Assembly: GCA_029237695.1 (NCBI GenBank) | Contig: CM055265.1 | Location: 113,372,067 to 113,436,066 of the forward strand | From: Conchocele bisecta | Lineage: Eukaryota; Mollusca; Bivalvia; Lucinida; Thyasiridae | DNA length: 64,000 nucleotides | Direction of reading: 5' to 3' | In this document: positions 21,302 through 31,694 of the stretch, piece by piece | Position numbering within the stretch: the stretch's first letter is position 1 | Layout of the letters: every line of letters starts with the position of its first letter | The notes under the pieces: generated by a model | What the model was told of the DNA's origin: nothing | Seen by the model: the letters and a program-made list of their open reading frames with translations, nothing else | The model's database searches: none | Made by a program: the position numbers and the translations under genes

Positions 21302-24300
21302 TTAACCGTAGGGTACAGTATTAAAATTGTCAACAATGACACGTTTTGTGTACACAGACCTAAAGGTCTTGCTTTGACATTCACTCGTTACTGTTCTGTT
21401 TGTATGTCTCCTGATTTTACATGCATACACAACTTTCACTTCGGTACTTCGGTCCTCTGCACATTGAACATATGTATCAAAGTTTACCACTTGACTTGTG
21501 TTGTAATCGAGTGTCAGTCCTTTTAATTTAACTTTGCATTTGGATTTCATTTCACCACCTTTTGTTATCAACTTGTACGCATAACTCGTTGGTCCTATAC
21601 CCCTAAAACTTATTATTTGATTTCCGGGTTCTTCATCAGTCCATTTACCAAGCCTACTATTGATTATAGGGGGGTTCCATGAATTCTGTTTGTGTATGTA
21701 CATACAACTGTCTGTATCGAAATACAATTTAAGACACGCTCATTTAACTTTTCCAAAACACTGTATAATTCAAGTCTTGCATATGCTGTTACATATGATC
21801 CCACTACAACGTTTGATGTTGCATGGGATTCAATGTGTTCAAGTCTAGTTTCATAGTTAACCAATATGAATGGACATTCATTATCAAATATTTCTACGTG
21901 TTTTACCATTATACATGGATTTGAAATCAAATCAAAATATTTTGAAGGATTATTGATGTATTCCGTTTGTGTCATGATTTCATGTTGTGCCAATTTACCC
22001 CATAAGCAATTTAACATAATCTTTGCAAATGTTCTACGGCCAGTATTTGTTTGTATGTTTGATGGATCAAGACAAATTTAATACCTTCAGCTTCTTCATA
22101 GTCCTTAACAAATTTTTCTTTGTCTTTTTCTGTTACACACCATCCGGGATAACCACTTGCTTCTTGTTTGATTTTAAGAAAATTGTCCACATACCCCGAG
22201 AAAAAATCATTAGATTTTTCCGAAAAATGCCATACTTCATACACGTCTAACAACGTATAACCACAGTCCAATGCTTTAAACAATTCTATTGACACCCATG
22301 TACCAAACAAAGCTCGTTCTTCAATTGTATGTGTACACTTTGTAGAACTTTCTTCTCCACATGTTCTACATAATGGAAACATGAGTTTGTTATTACAATG
22401 TGTTGGTAACACTGGATGAAATAGATTGTCCGGAGGGAGAACTTTACATTTTATCAAACCCTCATACTGTCGGATGTTTTCTATATCAATATTTTCTTTT
22501 GTCAAAATAGCGGGGTGTCCTATCGGATATTCTTTGTGTTTACATACAAATGGATACAATGAACAAATATCAATATATTTGATTTCATCATCTGAAATTT
22601 CTTCAATATCATATTTAATTTTTATAGCATTACAACGTCCACCAAACAATCCTTCCCTAGGTTCAATCGGATCACAGTTTGGAAAGAATTGTTCGATCAA
22701 CTTTTTGTATTCTTTATCAGTTTTCATTTTCAAATCAAACTCATGCTCCCACATAGTGTGTAATATAACCACTTACACGGAAATATTCCAATCTTTCAAA
22801 TGTTTGCGAATATAAATTTTACATTGTTTCTCCATTTACCGGGTTTTTTAGATTACGATTTGGGTAACATTTAGGACAACCATGCCACAGGTCACCGAGA
22901 AACTCATAGATAGTATTTGATTCTTTGTGAAACCCATCTATACAGTAAGGACCAATTTGGTATTCACCACCATTTTTTGCATGTTGGATAACAATATTGT
23001 TTTCGTGTGCAATACTTTGCATCCATCGAATACCTTTCATTGAAAATTTGCGCTTAATCGGATATCTGCTTGAAATAATTCCGATCTGATTACTTGGCAT
23101 ATATTTGCTACGCCAAACTTTGTTACATGCGTCAGCGATTGTACTGGCTTAATTCTAGAAACGGATCTATACCCCCATATTCCATGAATACCTTCCTGAA
23201 TTCTCCACAACCACGTCTCAAAATATCTACATCCGATCGACAATATTTTTCCATTTCTTGTTTGAAATTGAAACAATCGCGTTGTTTTTCACACGTTCGT
23301 TATACCATGATAAAAACTTTTCCCTAGCAGTTATCCCCATTGAATCTGGTTATAATAAGAGACATCAACGTATGGACCAACATAAGCGGCAAATTTATCA
23401 GTATTTGCCCAATGTGAAAATATCCCTTAGCCATTTCTTTCAATTCAAAGGTTTCTGGAAATTTTGCCAATCCTGAATTTATGAAATTATATGAATCAAA
23501 TCAATCGTATACCTCCAGCTTCCATAACCATGATGTTATTACCGTTCATTATTACCTTCGGATGAAAACATTCCATTTTCGATGAGATGGTGAAGTATGA
23601 ACTGTCCATCATACGCTTTGAAATTATGGGCAATAGCTGTAGCACCTTTTTTATGTTGTTTTGAAAACAACCAATTACAAAATTCTACCAAAGTATTTTT
23701 TTCCTTCAAATACTACTTCTCTTCCTCCAGGAACCCAACTACAACATTCACAATTGAATTCTAATGGTTCATTAATACATTCATCACAAGCTCTGTGTGC
23801 AATACAATAGTTAGGAATGTGTACACCAGTGTCTTGTTGACATTCGAAATCATAAAATATGAAAAACGGTTCATGATCATCTTCTTCAGTTTTGCTTTTA
23901 TAATGCTGAATATGACATTTGTGGTCAACATTAACAAGCTCTTTACAAAATTTACATTTCTTCTTTCCTTTACATGTATGATTTTTCTTGGAATCGGCAA
24001 ACTGACCTCCACATTTGCCACAACATTTTATGAGTTGACAAATTGATTTCTTTTCTAGTCCTTCAATTTGCTTGTGATTTACAAAACACGTTCCACTACA
24101 AAAGGTCCTGAGACAATCTTTACACTTAATACAATCTACCACATGACATTTTGTTTTGGAACGACATGCCTTACACGAAGTAGGGCATATATGTGTTTCA
24201 CGATTTTGGTAAGCAACATCGCACATCTCACAATAGTAAGAACATCCAAGAAATCCTACGATATTTGTAATACAATCATAGTGATCTTGATTATAGAATA

Positions 24301-25126
24301 TATGTATTACTTTGCTGTATGACTGAATTTCTGGATATTCAAACAACAATTCTGTTTTCACATGTTGTTGATGAATCTTGATCACATATTCTGGATACAT
24401 ATATTGTTGTATTTTCTTATATTCTTCAATTCCACAAGTTGTTTGTGGTGAAATTCCAACTTCATTCAATAATTTCTCTGCTTCAATACGTTGTAAAGGA
24501 CGTGATGTCTGTCGAATTACATTCCACCGTCTATTCCAGGTCGAAGAAACTTCTCGATCAGCATGACATTTTCCAACAACAATAGCCCGGGCTAAACACA
24601 TATTGTCTTTTGAATTTTCAATTTTCACAACTGTTTTCTTTTTTTTCGTGAAAACTCTAGAATCAATTTCTGAGTTAATCTTCTTTCTTCCAGAACCTGT
24701 TGGTATTTTGGTAAACGTTGTTTCGATTGTCATCTCACCATCGTTCAAATTAAAATCCATATTCGATTGTATAACTTTTTCTATTTCTTGTAACAATATG
24801 TCCCCATTCAAATCTTCAACATTTAAGAATGGAATCGGTATCCCCATCTGTAATGCAGGATGATTTAATGTTACCCTGATTTTGTCGTGTGCATCACCAT
24901 CAATTCGTTCGATGATTTGATGAACGATATCATCAAATAATACCCCAACGAAATTTTGAGGGTGTTCGTCTACATCAAATTTCTTGAATGTTGTTTTAAA
25001 AACTGATGATTCAGTTCTGAATTTTCTTGATCTTCGACTTTTTTCTTGTATAAGATCATAAAATCTTCTAACATCTGGTGACTCTCCGGTTTCACTCTCG
25101 GTGTCCGAGTATGGTACAAGTGGCAT
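21302..25126 (-). pseudogene. POLB: Protein-primed family B DNA polymerase of the Polinton, at least five frame breaks
   Basis: Minus strand, start ATG at 25124-25126, 40 nt from TATATAAG at 25166-25173. The first 483 codons (to 23675) give a Cys-rich N-terminal half with repeated CxxC knuckles (about residues 295-400) and the exonuclease I motif FYDFECQ. Beyond a shift in an A-run at about 23692-23700 comes an exo II motif with NFKAYDGQF. Later frames show the WHGCPKCY block (22819-23100), polymerase motif A with DICSLYP (22011-22772), motif B with NCLWGKLAQ (21664-22017) and motif C YFDTDS (21302-21727). The order and the span of about 1,270 codons fit a complete pPolB. As written it cannot make one protein. 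Whether the breaks are decay or assembly errors is open, since several are in homopolymers. Confidence 0.9.
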
Positions 25127-25159
25127 GTTGAATGTTGTAATAAAGTATTAATCAATTTG

Positions 25160-25205
25160 CGACAGCTTATATACTATCGTTACACAGTGACGGTTATAAA
25201 AGAAG
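25160..25205. promoter_or_regulatory. Bidirectional TATA promoter of the polymerase
   Basis: The minus strand has TATATAAG (25166-25173) feeding the polymerase; the plus strand has TATAAAAG (25195-25202). The plus-strand transcript would begin with ATGGACTCTCAAGCGACAG, which stops after seven codons, so its original gene seems lost. The same promoter is repeated at about 26533-26575. Confidence 0.6.
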
Positions 25206-25645
25206 CCATAAATTCCATATGGCGATCATCATTAGTCTACTGAACTCTGAAGCGACATGGACTCTCAAGCGACAGTCTAATTTATACATGGTTATTCTCA
25301 GGTCTGATGTAACACTATATTAAAAAGTTTCATGAAAGAAAACATTTACAATTTTTACATTGTCAAAAATAAGTAAAAATGAAATTGAATGTGGGATGTG
25401 TTACTGTATTGTAACACTAGTACGTCTAACGTAAATTCAATGTTCATTTTGTCATGTCAGATTGAAAGAATAATCATTTGATTCCACGAAAATAAAATAG
25501 TATTAATCATTTAAAAAAAAAAAAAAAAAAAAAATGTTTATTTTCCGTAAAAAACACAACTGGTCTGTGGTCTGTCGGCCACGGAAATAACTCTGGATGG
25601 GTTATCCGTCAAAGTTTGATAGTTGGATTTCAACATCAAACATAA

Positions 25646-25925
25646 TATGAATGAACAATATATAATTGAAAACGGAAAAATAGAAAAACAAGAGTTTTCA
25701 TTTTATGGTAAACGAATACCAAAAAATCAATTTCAATCAATATTTCTCAAGTAGTTTATAATATATACAATTGTTATAAACAGCCATCATTCATTTAAGT
25801 ATCCAAAGTCCCTAATCATGAATTATGGCTCGTTCTTTAAGTAGTTCTCTTGGTACATTTTACCAAGTCCAGGCTTAAAATTTACCAAAAAAACACAGAC
25901 AGGCTTCGATTTTACAGACGGTAAA
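25646..25925 (+). pseudogene. Small membrane protein, unit 1 copy (frameshifted)
   Basis: Same start (MNEQYIIENGKIE) as the intact gene at 27016-27291, broken by small insertions after about 30 codons. Confidence 0.6.
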
Positions 25926-25927
25926 AA

Positions 25928-26513
25928 ATGAATTCATTTTACGTAACATTACTGAGTGATAGTTCTATGGATATTTATCCATCAAATACACAATGTTGTT
26001 TCAAAGTTAAATTACCTCAGACAGTTTGCATCGATAAAGAAAACTGGGAAATAGCATTAACTGAATTAATTATTCCTTCACAGTTTTTAAATATTAACAA
26101 AAACGAAACAGAATTTAATATTATAACAAAAGATTTATCTTTCTACTCGAATATTTCAGAAATAAAAAACTAAAAAATTTGATATAAATGAGACAGGGTT
26201 TAGTGAAGATGGTAACCCGATTAAATGAGTATCAAATTTAATTTTCAACCTGGATCCTATTCATCAATAACTCATGTATTGGAAACAATTGATAATATCA
26301 TTCAAGATTCTTTTAACGATATTTTTAAAAAAGCAAGCAAGCGATTAGCGTTTCATATTCTCATGGTATGAAACGTCCAAAATTTAATTTCCACAAAATT
26401 CGCAAAATAGGAATTAATTTTAACCATACATTGTTTTTAAAGTTAGGTGGAAATCCAAAACTATTAAACAATACATTTTTTCCAAGCAGTGATGCAAATG
26501 ATTATTTCCCACA
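25928..26513 (+). pseudogene. Capsid-like protein, unit 1 copy (N-terminal part, broken)
   Basis: Open for 81 codons from MNSFYVTLLSDSSMD, then shifted (26160-26173), then readable in other frames through MKRPKFNFHKI to 26513, where the duplication cuts it. See the entry at 27295. Confidence 0.6.
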
Positions 26514-27888
26514 TAAAGTATTAATCAATTTGCGACAGCTTATATACTATCGTTACACAGTGACGGTTATAAAAGAAGCCATAAATTCCATATGGCCATC
26601 ATTAGTCTACTGAACTCTGAATCGACATGGACTCTCAAGCGACAGTCTAATTTATTCATGGTTATTCTCAGGTCTGATGTAACACTATATTAAAAAGTTT
26701 CATGAAAGAAACATTTACAATTTTTACATTGTCAAAAATAAGTAAAAATGAAATTGAATGTGGGATGTGTTACTGTATTGTAACACTAGTACGTCTAACG
26801 TAAATTCAATGTTCATTTTGTCATGTCAGATTGAAAGAATAATCATTTGATTCCACGAAAATAAAATAGTATTAATCATTTTTTAAAAAAAACAAAAAAA
26901 AAATGTTTATTTTCCGTAAAAAACACAACTGGTCTGTGGTCTGTCGGCCACGGAAATAACTCTGGATGGGTTATCCGTCAAAGTTTGATAGTTGGATTTC
27001 AACATCAAACATAATATGAATGAACAAGATATAATTGAAAACGGAAAAATAGAAAAACAAGAGTTTTCATTTTATGGTAAACGAACACCAAAAAATCAAT
27101 TTCAATATATTTCTCAAGTAGTTATAATATATACAATTGTTATAACAGCCATCATTCATTTAAGTATCCAAAGTCCTAATCATGAATTATGGCTCGTTCT
27201 TTTAAGTAGTTCTCTTGGATACATTTTACCAAGTCCAGGCTTAAAATTTACCAAAAAAAACACAGACAGGCTTCGATTTGACAGACGGTAAAAAATGAAT
27301 TCATTTTACGTAACATTACTGAGTGATAGTTCTATGGATATTTATCCATCAAATACACAATGTTGTTTCAAAGTTAAATTACCTCAGACAGTTCGCATCG
27401 ATAAAGAAAACTGGGAAATAGCATTAACTGAATTAATTATTCATTCACAGTTTTTAAATATTAACAAAAACGAAACAGAATTTAATATTATAACAAAAGA
27501 TTTATCTTTCTACTCGAATATTTCAGAAATAAAAAAACTAAAAAAATTTGATATAAATGAGACAGGGTTTAGTGAAGATGGTAACCCGATTAAATGAGTA
27601 TCAAATTTAATTTTCAACTTGGATCCTATTCATCAATAACTCATGTATTGGAAAATAAACAATTGATAATATCATTCAAGATTCTTTTAACGATATTTTT
27701 AAAAAAGCAAGCAAGCGATTAGCGTTTCATATTCTCATGGTATGAAACGTCCAAAATTTAATTTCCACAAAATTCGCAAAACAGGAATTAATTTTAACCA
27801 TACAATGTTTTTAAAGTTAGGTGGAAATCCAAAACTATTAAACAATACATTTTTTCCAAGCAGTGATGCAAATGATTATTTCCCACAT
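26514..27888 (+). repeat. Tandem duplication inside the Polinton, unit 2
   Basis: Partner of 25141-26513. It continues past the duplication end into the rest of the capsid-like gene, so it is probably the ancestral copy. A third, shorter copy (28583-28984) covers only the middle of the unit. Confidence 0.9.
27016..27291 (+). CDS. Small two-TM membrane protein of the Polinton, 91 aa
   Basis: I start it at the ATG at 27016, which is shared with the other two copies, rather than an upstream in-frame ATG. The N-terminal 40 residues are charged (NEQDIIENGKIEKQEF, then FYGKR). Two hydrophobic stretches follow, about residues 41-57 (VVIIYTIVITAIIHL) and 66-80 (LWLVLLSSSLGYI), then a basic tail. It abuts the capsid-like gene by 3 nt. 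Small membrane proteins in this place are usual in Polintons, but I cannot name a family or role. Confidence 0.6.
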   Translation: MNEQDIIENGKIEKQEFSFYGKRTPKNQFQYISQVVIIYTIVITAIIHLSIQSPNHELWLVLLSSSLGYILPSPGLKFTKKNTDRLRFDRR

Positions 27889-28149
27889 TTGTCAAATTTA
27901 AATGAGGGATTTAATCATTTGTTTGTTTACTCTGATATTGTTGAATATTCTATTGTAGGACATATTCAAGCTCCGATTTTAGAGTTGTACCATTCAAAAC
28001 AACAAATTCAATTGAAAATGATAGTGGCAGTCAACATATTATTAACCATGAATTTTTACTTATTATATGCCTATTGGCATAATGAATTTATATGTAAATC
28101 CGTTTACATCATGAAGTTGAATTCAGCATACCGAAAACCTATCCAATAA
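27295..28149 (+). pseudogene. Polinton capsid-like protein (minor-capsid/PX type suspected), broken
   Basis: It starts at MNSFYVTLLSDSSMD; a frame of 100 codons is followed by shifts at about 27590-27740 and a second long frame from MKRPKFNFHKI to 28149. Typical marks are a Ser-rich start, WEIALTEL near residue 43, and LFVYSDIVEYSIVG in the second part. I associate this pattern (a strand-rich N-terminus, then VYSDIVE-like) with the minor capsid (penton) protein of animal Polintons, but the assignment is from memory of the family and is not proven. An AATAAA at about 28145 overlaps the end. Confidence 0.55.
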
Positions 28150-28301
28150 AACATATTGGAAACTTTGTTCATTGTTTGATGACCTGTATTGAAATTCCAT
28201 GAAAATAAACCGAAAGTAACATGAATAATCCTGAGGAATGTCTTTGTCTTTCCAGGAAGGCAATCTACATGTGTGACGTCACCAACATAAACTATAGAAT
28301 C

Positions 28302-28660
28302 CAGAGCTCCAGATAAGCTGCGTATTTGCTTAAATACACAACTCAAATTGTCAAAAACGTTTATTTTCCGTAAAAACAAAACACAACTGGTCTGTGGTCT
28401 GTCGGCCACGGAAATAACTCCGTTTATTTTCCGTGAAAAACGCAACTGGTCTGTGGTCTGTCGGCCACGGAAATAACTCCGTTTATTTTCCGTAAAAAAA
28501 ACACAAATGGTCTGTGGTCTGTCGGCCACGGAAATAACTCTGTTTATTTCCCGCTCGGGTCTGTCGGCCACGGAAATAACTCTGTTTATTTTCCGTCAAA
28601 AACGCAACTGGTCTGTGGTCTGTCGGTCACTGAAATAACTCTGGATGGGTTATCCGTCAA
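28302..28660. repeat. Array of about 60-bp repeats with GGTCTGTCGGCCACGG
   Basis: Starts with one end of MITE family 4 (CCAGAGCTCCAGATAAG). Then five units with starts near 28359, 28422, 28481, 28542 and 28583: GTTTATTTTCCGT, AACTGGTCTGTGGTCTGTCG, GCCACGGAAATAACTC. Single copies occur in each tandem unit (about 25534, 26904), and two more follow at 28985-29075. ORFs through it are chance. Confidence 0.8.
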
Positions 28661-28984
28661 AGTTTGATAGTTGGATTTCAACATCAAACATAAAATGAAT
28701 GAACAAGATATAATTGAAAACGGAAAAATAGAAAAAACAAGAGTTTTCATTTTGTGGTAAACGAATACCAAAAATCTATTTCAATATATTTCTCAAGTAG
28801 TTATAATATATGCAATTGTTATAACAGCCATCATTCATTTAAGTATCCAAAGTCCTAATCGTGAATGATGGCTCGTTCTTTTAAGTAGTTCTCTTGGATA
28901 CATCTTACCAAGCCCAGGCTTAAAATTTATTCAAAAAACACAGACAGGCTTCGACTTTACAGACGGTAAAAAATGAATTCATTC
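28583..28984 (+). repeat. Third, partial copy of the Polinton internal duplication
   Basis: Matches the membrane-gene part of units 1 and 2 (AACATCAAACATAAAATGAA onward) and stops at the first bases of the capsid-like gene (AAAAAATGAATTCATT). Its membrane frame is broken by an extra A. Confidence 0.75.
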
Positions 28985-29075
28985 CGTCAAAAACGCAACT
29001 GGTCTGTGGTCTGTCGGCCACGGAAATAACGTTATTTCCCGCTCGGGTCTGTCGGCCACGGAAATAACTGTTTAT

Positions 29076-29084
29076 TTCCAAAAA

Positions 29085-29139
<55 letters not shown>

Positions 29140-29165
29140 AAAAAAAATAATTAAAAAATTGTACC
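29076..29165. repeat. A-rich simple repeat
   Basis: About 85 bp of almost pure A, with similar shorter runs at 25513-25533 and 26881-26902. Length is unreliable in assembly. Confidence 0.9.
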
Positions 29166-29225
29166 AGTACTCGTGTCTTTTTAAAAAAAATTAAAAAATA
29201 ACAGTACTCGCACCTTTACCCAAGC

Positions 29226-29241
29226 GGTCCTTTTCAGGGCC
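29226..29241 (+). terminator. Histone-type 3' stem-loop, best copy
   Basis: GGTCCT-TTTC-AGGGCC followed by ACCCC: a 6-bp stem (one G.U), UUUC loop and ACC tail, the features of the metazoan histone mRNA stem-loop bound by SLBP. The gene that should precede it is not recognisable (an A-rich run lies 60 bp before). No clear U7-complementary CAAGAAAGA follows. Confidence 0.65.
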
Positions 29242-29336
29242 ACCCCAAAGTATTTGAACAGAATTCCTTTTCAAATAAAACATTGCTATACACATGATAG
29301 TATATCATAATACATGTGGACCTTGTACTGTAAACA

Positions 29337-29424
29337 ATGGAAAACGAAGACCTATTGTCTTTGTTATTTCAACATCCCTGTAACATTTATATAGCAGGTC
29401 CAAGTGGATGTGGAAAAAACTGAA
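29337..29424 (+). pseudogene. Packaging ATPase remnant (P-loop only)
   Basis: An ATG at 29337 opens a frame reading MENEDLLSLLFQHPCNIYIA and then GPSGCGK, a Walker A motif at the expected place near the N-terminus of the Polinton FtsK/A32-type ATPase. An extra A in the run at 29412-29417 throws the frame to a stop. The next frame reads KTEIVQKIIDYRK, the helix that normally follows the P-loop, and then passes directly into the CARD-RING protein. No Walker B or later part is seen. Confidence 0.65.
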
Positions 29425-30027
29425 ATAGTACAAAAAATTATTGATTATCGCAAAAAAGACATGGATACATGTCACAGAACTGCAATGAGAAAATCGTTGA
29501 TGATAATGATTCGATCTCTAGCCGAGAATCCAGATGGCTTAGGCCTAGTGGTCGACGACCTAACTTCTAACGAGATTCTCACCATGTCGATGCGCGAAGA
29601 CATTGTGACAGAAAGCACACCTACAGCGAAGGCACGAGCCCTCTCATACATGTTGCCGAAACGCGGTCCGACTTGCTATGCTCACTTCATTTTTGCACTG
29701 AACCAACACGGACTCAGTGACTTGGCGAATCAAATCAGAAGCAAGGTGACGACGTCAACCGGTATACAGACATCTGCTGTTCCGCATCCACAACAACAAA
29801 CGACAGTGAGCAATAACGATCGGGAGTTAACCACAGCTCAATCGACAATTCAAGTCGGGCATAGTGGCGACGACAGTACGAACACATGCGGCATATGCGA
29901 GGATGCCGATAAAAACACTGCTTTGCTTCCATGTGGTCACGTTTATTGTGACGGATGTTCTAGGCGATTTGCCCAGTGTCCGATGTGCCGGTTACACGTA
30001 ACTGGCACGATGCGTGTATTTTTTTGA
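29404..30027 (+). CDS. CARD-RING protein, IAP-like without BIR domains
   Basis: 207 codons from the first ATG, but that start lies in the ATPase remnant; Met20 (29461) is the likelier start of the captured protein. Residues about 27-113 form a CARD (death-fold): a spaced pattern LTSNEILTMSMREDI, TAKARALSYMLPKRGP and YAHFIFALNQHGLSDLA fits helices 3-6. A polar linker (114-160) precedes a C3HC4 RING: C162, C165, C177, H179, C182, C185, C192, C195, with GTMRVFF closing the chain as in IAP RINGs. Expected activity is E3 ubiquitin ligase with CARD-mediated partners, which would act against apoptosis or innate signalling. It is intronless and visibly richer in GC than the element, both signs of capture from a host mRNA. 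It is open throughout, unlike its neighbours. Confidence 0.85.
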   Translation: MDVEKTEIVQKIIDYRKKDMDTCHRTAMRKSLMIMIRSLAENPDGLGLVVDDLTSNEILTMSMREDIVTESTPTAKARALSYMLPKRGPTCYAHFIFALNQHGLSDLANQIRSKVTTSTGIQTSAVPHPQQQTTVSNNDRELTTAQSTIQVGHSGDDSTNTCGICEDADKNTALLPCGHVYCDGCSRRFAQCPMCRLHVTGTMRVFF

Positions 30028-30211
30028 CGTGCCAGTTAAAAATTTAAGATAAATTGAGACAGCTTGTACGACATCAATACAAAGCGCTGCCCAAAATGAT
30101 TTGATACATTTCATATAAATATAAGAGGAGATTCTGGCAACCCTGTTCATTTTGTTCTTGGAAAGTCTATGGTAAAGTTACATTTTAGGAAAAGAAAAAA
30201 TAGACTAAAAA
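30028..30211. other. Spacer between CARD-RING gene and right TIR
   Basis: No gene and no clear AATAAA or stem-loop within the first 150 bp. Confidence 0.5.
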
Positions 30212-30305
30212 GACTGTAAAAACGTGTTTACAACACGCTTTCTGATTGGCCGAAATTCTGAAAAAATGACTAAACTACAGAAAGTAGGTCAATCCGATTG
30301 ATGGG

Positions 30306-30313
30306 TATAAAAG
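30306..30313 (+). promoter_or_regulatory. TATA box of the inner TIR gene (right)
   Basis: TATAAAAG, 36 nt before the ATG at 30349. Upstream, 30225-30300 holds the shared module CGCTTTCTGATTGGCCGAAA, TGACTAAACTA, AAAGTAGGTCAATCC, which recurs before the outer gene at 31548-31618. Confidence 0.7.
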
Positions 30314-30348
30314 CATGTACACATACTTCACATGTTTCATTAAACACG

Positions 30349-30682
30349 ATGTCTAAGCCTACAGAAAACTGGGGTAATGATGAGAGAGCTAATGAACAAC
30401 CACAGCAAGAAGACTGGGATGAGGAAACCTAGCAAAAAGTCTACACACAGATTTCTCTTAACATATAGAAGCTGTGGATCACGGGACTGTGATGGTCATG
30501 AAAAATACATTGCAAGAGTGATCAAGCATGATCATCAATACAGTACACAACAAGAAGACTGGGATGAAGAGATCCCTAGAAATCCTGCATCGTCATTTAC
30601 GATTCGTGGAAAACCTAGCAAAAGGTGTACCCACAGATTTCTCTTGACATGTAGAAGTTGTGGGGTCCAGGGACTGTGGTGA
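30349..30682 (+). pseudogene. Inner TIR gene, right copy (frame-broken)
   Basis: First frame MSKPTENWGN..., 27 codons, stop at 30430-30432. A second frame is open to 30682 and reads two tandem copies of a unit with THRFLLT, RSCGSRDCDGHEKY and QQEDWDEE. Same structure as the left copy at 20521-20918. Function unknown. Confidence 0.5.
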
Positions 30683-30742
30683 TCATAAAAATACATCGAA
30701 AGTGTGATCAAGTATGATCAACAACAAAGTTAAATCACATAA

Positions 30743-30758
30743 GGCCCTTTTCAAGGCC
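30743..30758 (+). terminator. Histone-like 3' stem-loop after the inner TIR gene (right)
   Basis: GGCCCT-TTTC-AAGGCC, one mismatch in the stem, about 60 nt after the last stop. Inverted partner at 20510-20525. Confidence 0.45.
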
Positions 30759-30802
30759 AATACAAATATTTAGAATAGATAAACCTTATAATCAGTTGTA
30801 CC

Positions 30803-30811
30803 TATATAAAC
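30803..30811 (+). promoter_or_regulatory. TATA box of the middle TIR gene (right)
   Basis: TATATAAAC, about 93 nt before the ATG at 30904. Confidence 0.55.
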
Positions 30812-30903
30812 GTTTTACATTTTGTCATAAGCCATTATCTTCAAGGTATTTGCTCTAGAAACAACAAATATTATACAGTACTTTTAGATAATAAACAATA
30901 AAA

Positions 30904-31080
30904 ATGATGGGTTATAAATATGAGTTGTGGTTACAAAACGATGTTTGTCTGATAAAGAAATCCCGAGAAATACCCCGACAAAGAAAGACAATACATGACA
31001 CATTCAATAGATGTATGGTTGAACAACTTCAATCATTAATTACAAATTCAAAGATTCAAGGATTAAAGTGGAACAATTAA
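30904..31080 (+). CDS. Middle TIR gene, first frame, 58 aa (right copy)
   Basis: Identical layout to the left copy (20187-20363): ATGATG start, basic body with KKSREIPRQRKT, stop in GGAACAATTAA. The overlapping second frame (31069 onward) is disrupted by an expanded A-run at about 31172. AATAAA for this gene lies at about 31305. Confidence 0.55.
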   Translation: MMGYKYELWLQNDVCLIKKSREIPRQRKTIHDTFNRCMVEQLQSLITNSKIQGLKWNN

Positions 31081-31267
31081 CATTTGAACAATGGAGAAAC
31101 GAAGTTGTTGAAAATGACAATGTTGTGAATTTCTTATTTAAGCGCTGTAAACCGAACTTACGGATTAGTGAAAAAAAAGACTGAAACAATGCTGAACTAA
31201 GGCTCCCATTGTTCACGCTTCATGGACAGAGACAGTTTGAACCAATGGAAATAGATCATACCTCTTG
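31069..31267 (+). pseudogene. Middle TIR gene, second frame (right copy, A-run frameshift)
   Basis: Counterpart of 20002-20199. The run after TTAGTG has extra A residues, so the frame ends early here. Left copy intact. Confidence 0.5.
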
Positions 31268-31627
31268 AATGTTAAACATACATGTTGTAAATATGTTATT
31301 GTTCAATAAAATATTGTTACAACTTTACATATCTCGTATTCAATTTTACCATAAATTGAAAAATACCAATATATTGATTCACAATCAATATTTATTTTCA
31401 TCAACTTATGTCAATATTAGAGTTGTCAGAAGTGGATGAAAATTATTTCTATGACATTTTCATATGTATTTGATAATATTGGAGTTGTCAAAAATATTTG
31501 AAAATTATATACAGGAACAGTACACCCCACTAGGATATCACAAAACGCGTTTGCAATGCGCTTTCTGACTGGTCGAAAATCTGAAAATTGACTAAACTAT
31601 CAAAAGTAGGTCAATCCTTCTGATGTG

Positions 31628-31635
31628 TATAAAAG
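31628..31635 (+). promoter_or_regulatory. TATA box of the outer TIR gene (right)
   Basis: TATAAAAG, 60 nt before the ATG at 31695, with the shared AAAGTAGGTCAATCC module just upstream. Confidence 0.7.
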
Positions 31636-31694
31636 TAAAAACAGAAAGTTATATTTCATTAGTCTCATTAAACTGTTCAAACAACTACACAACA

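Larger units (their letters stand above)
25141..26513 (+). repeat. Tandem duplication inside the Polinton, unit 1 (1,373 bp)
   Basis: It matches 26514-27888 almost base for base, beginning at TAAAGTATTAATCAATTTGC. It holds the promoter, an A-run, the GGTCTGTCGGCCACGG repeat, the small membrane gene (frameshifted here) and the N-terminal part of the capsid-like gene. Confidence 0.9.

Noticed and set aside
22023..22815. Plus-strand ORFs opposite the polymerase
   Set aside because: They are antisense shadows of the minus-strand polymerase, which has all motifs.
28104..28571. 155-aa minus-strand ORF in the GGTCTGTCGG array
   Set aside because: It is only the translation of a tandem repeat, with repeated DRPQT peptides.
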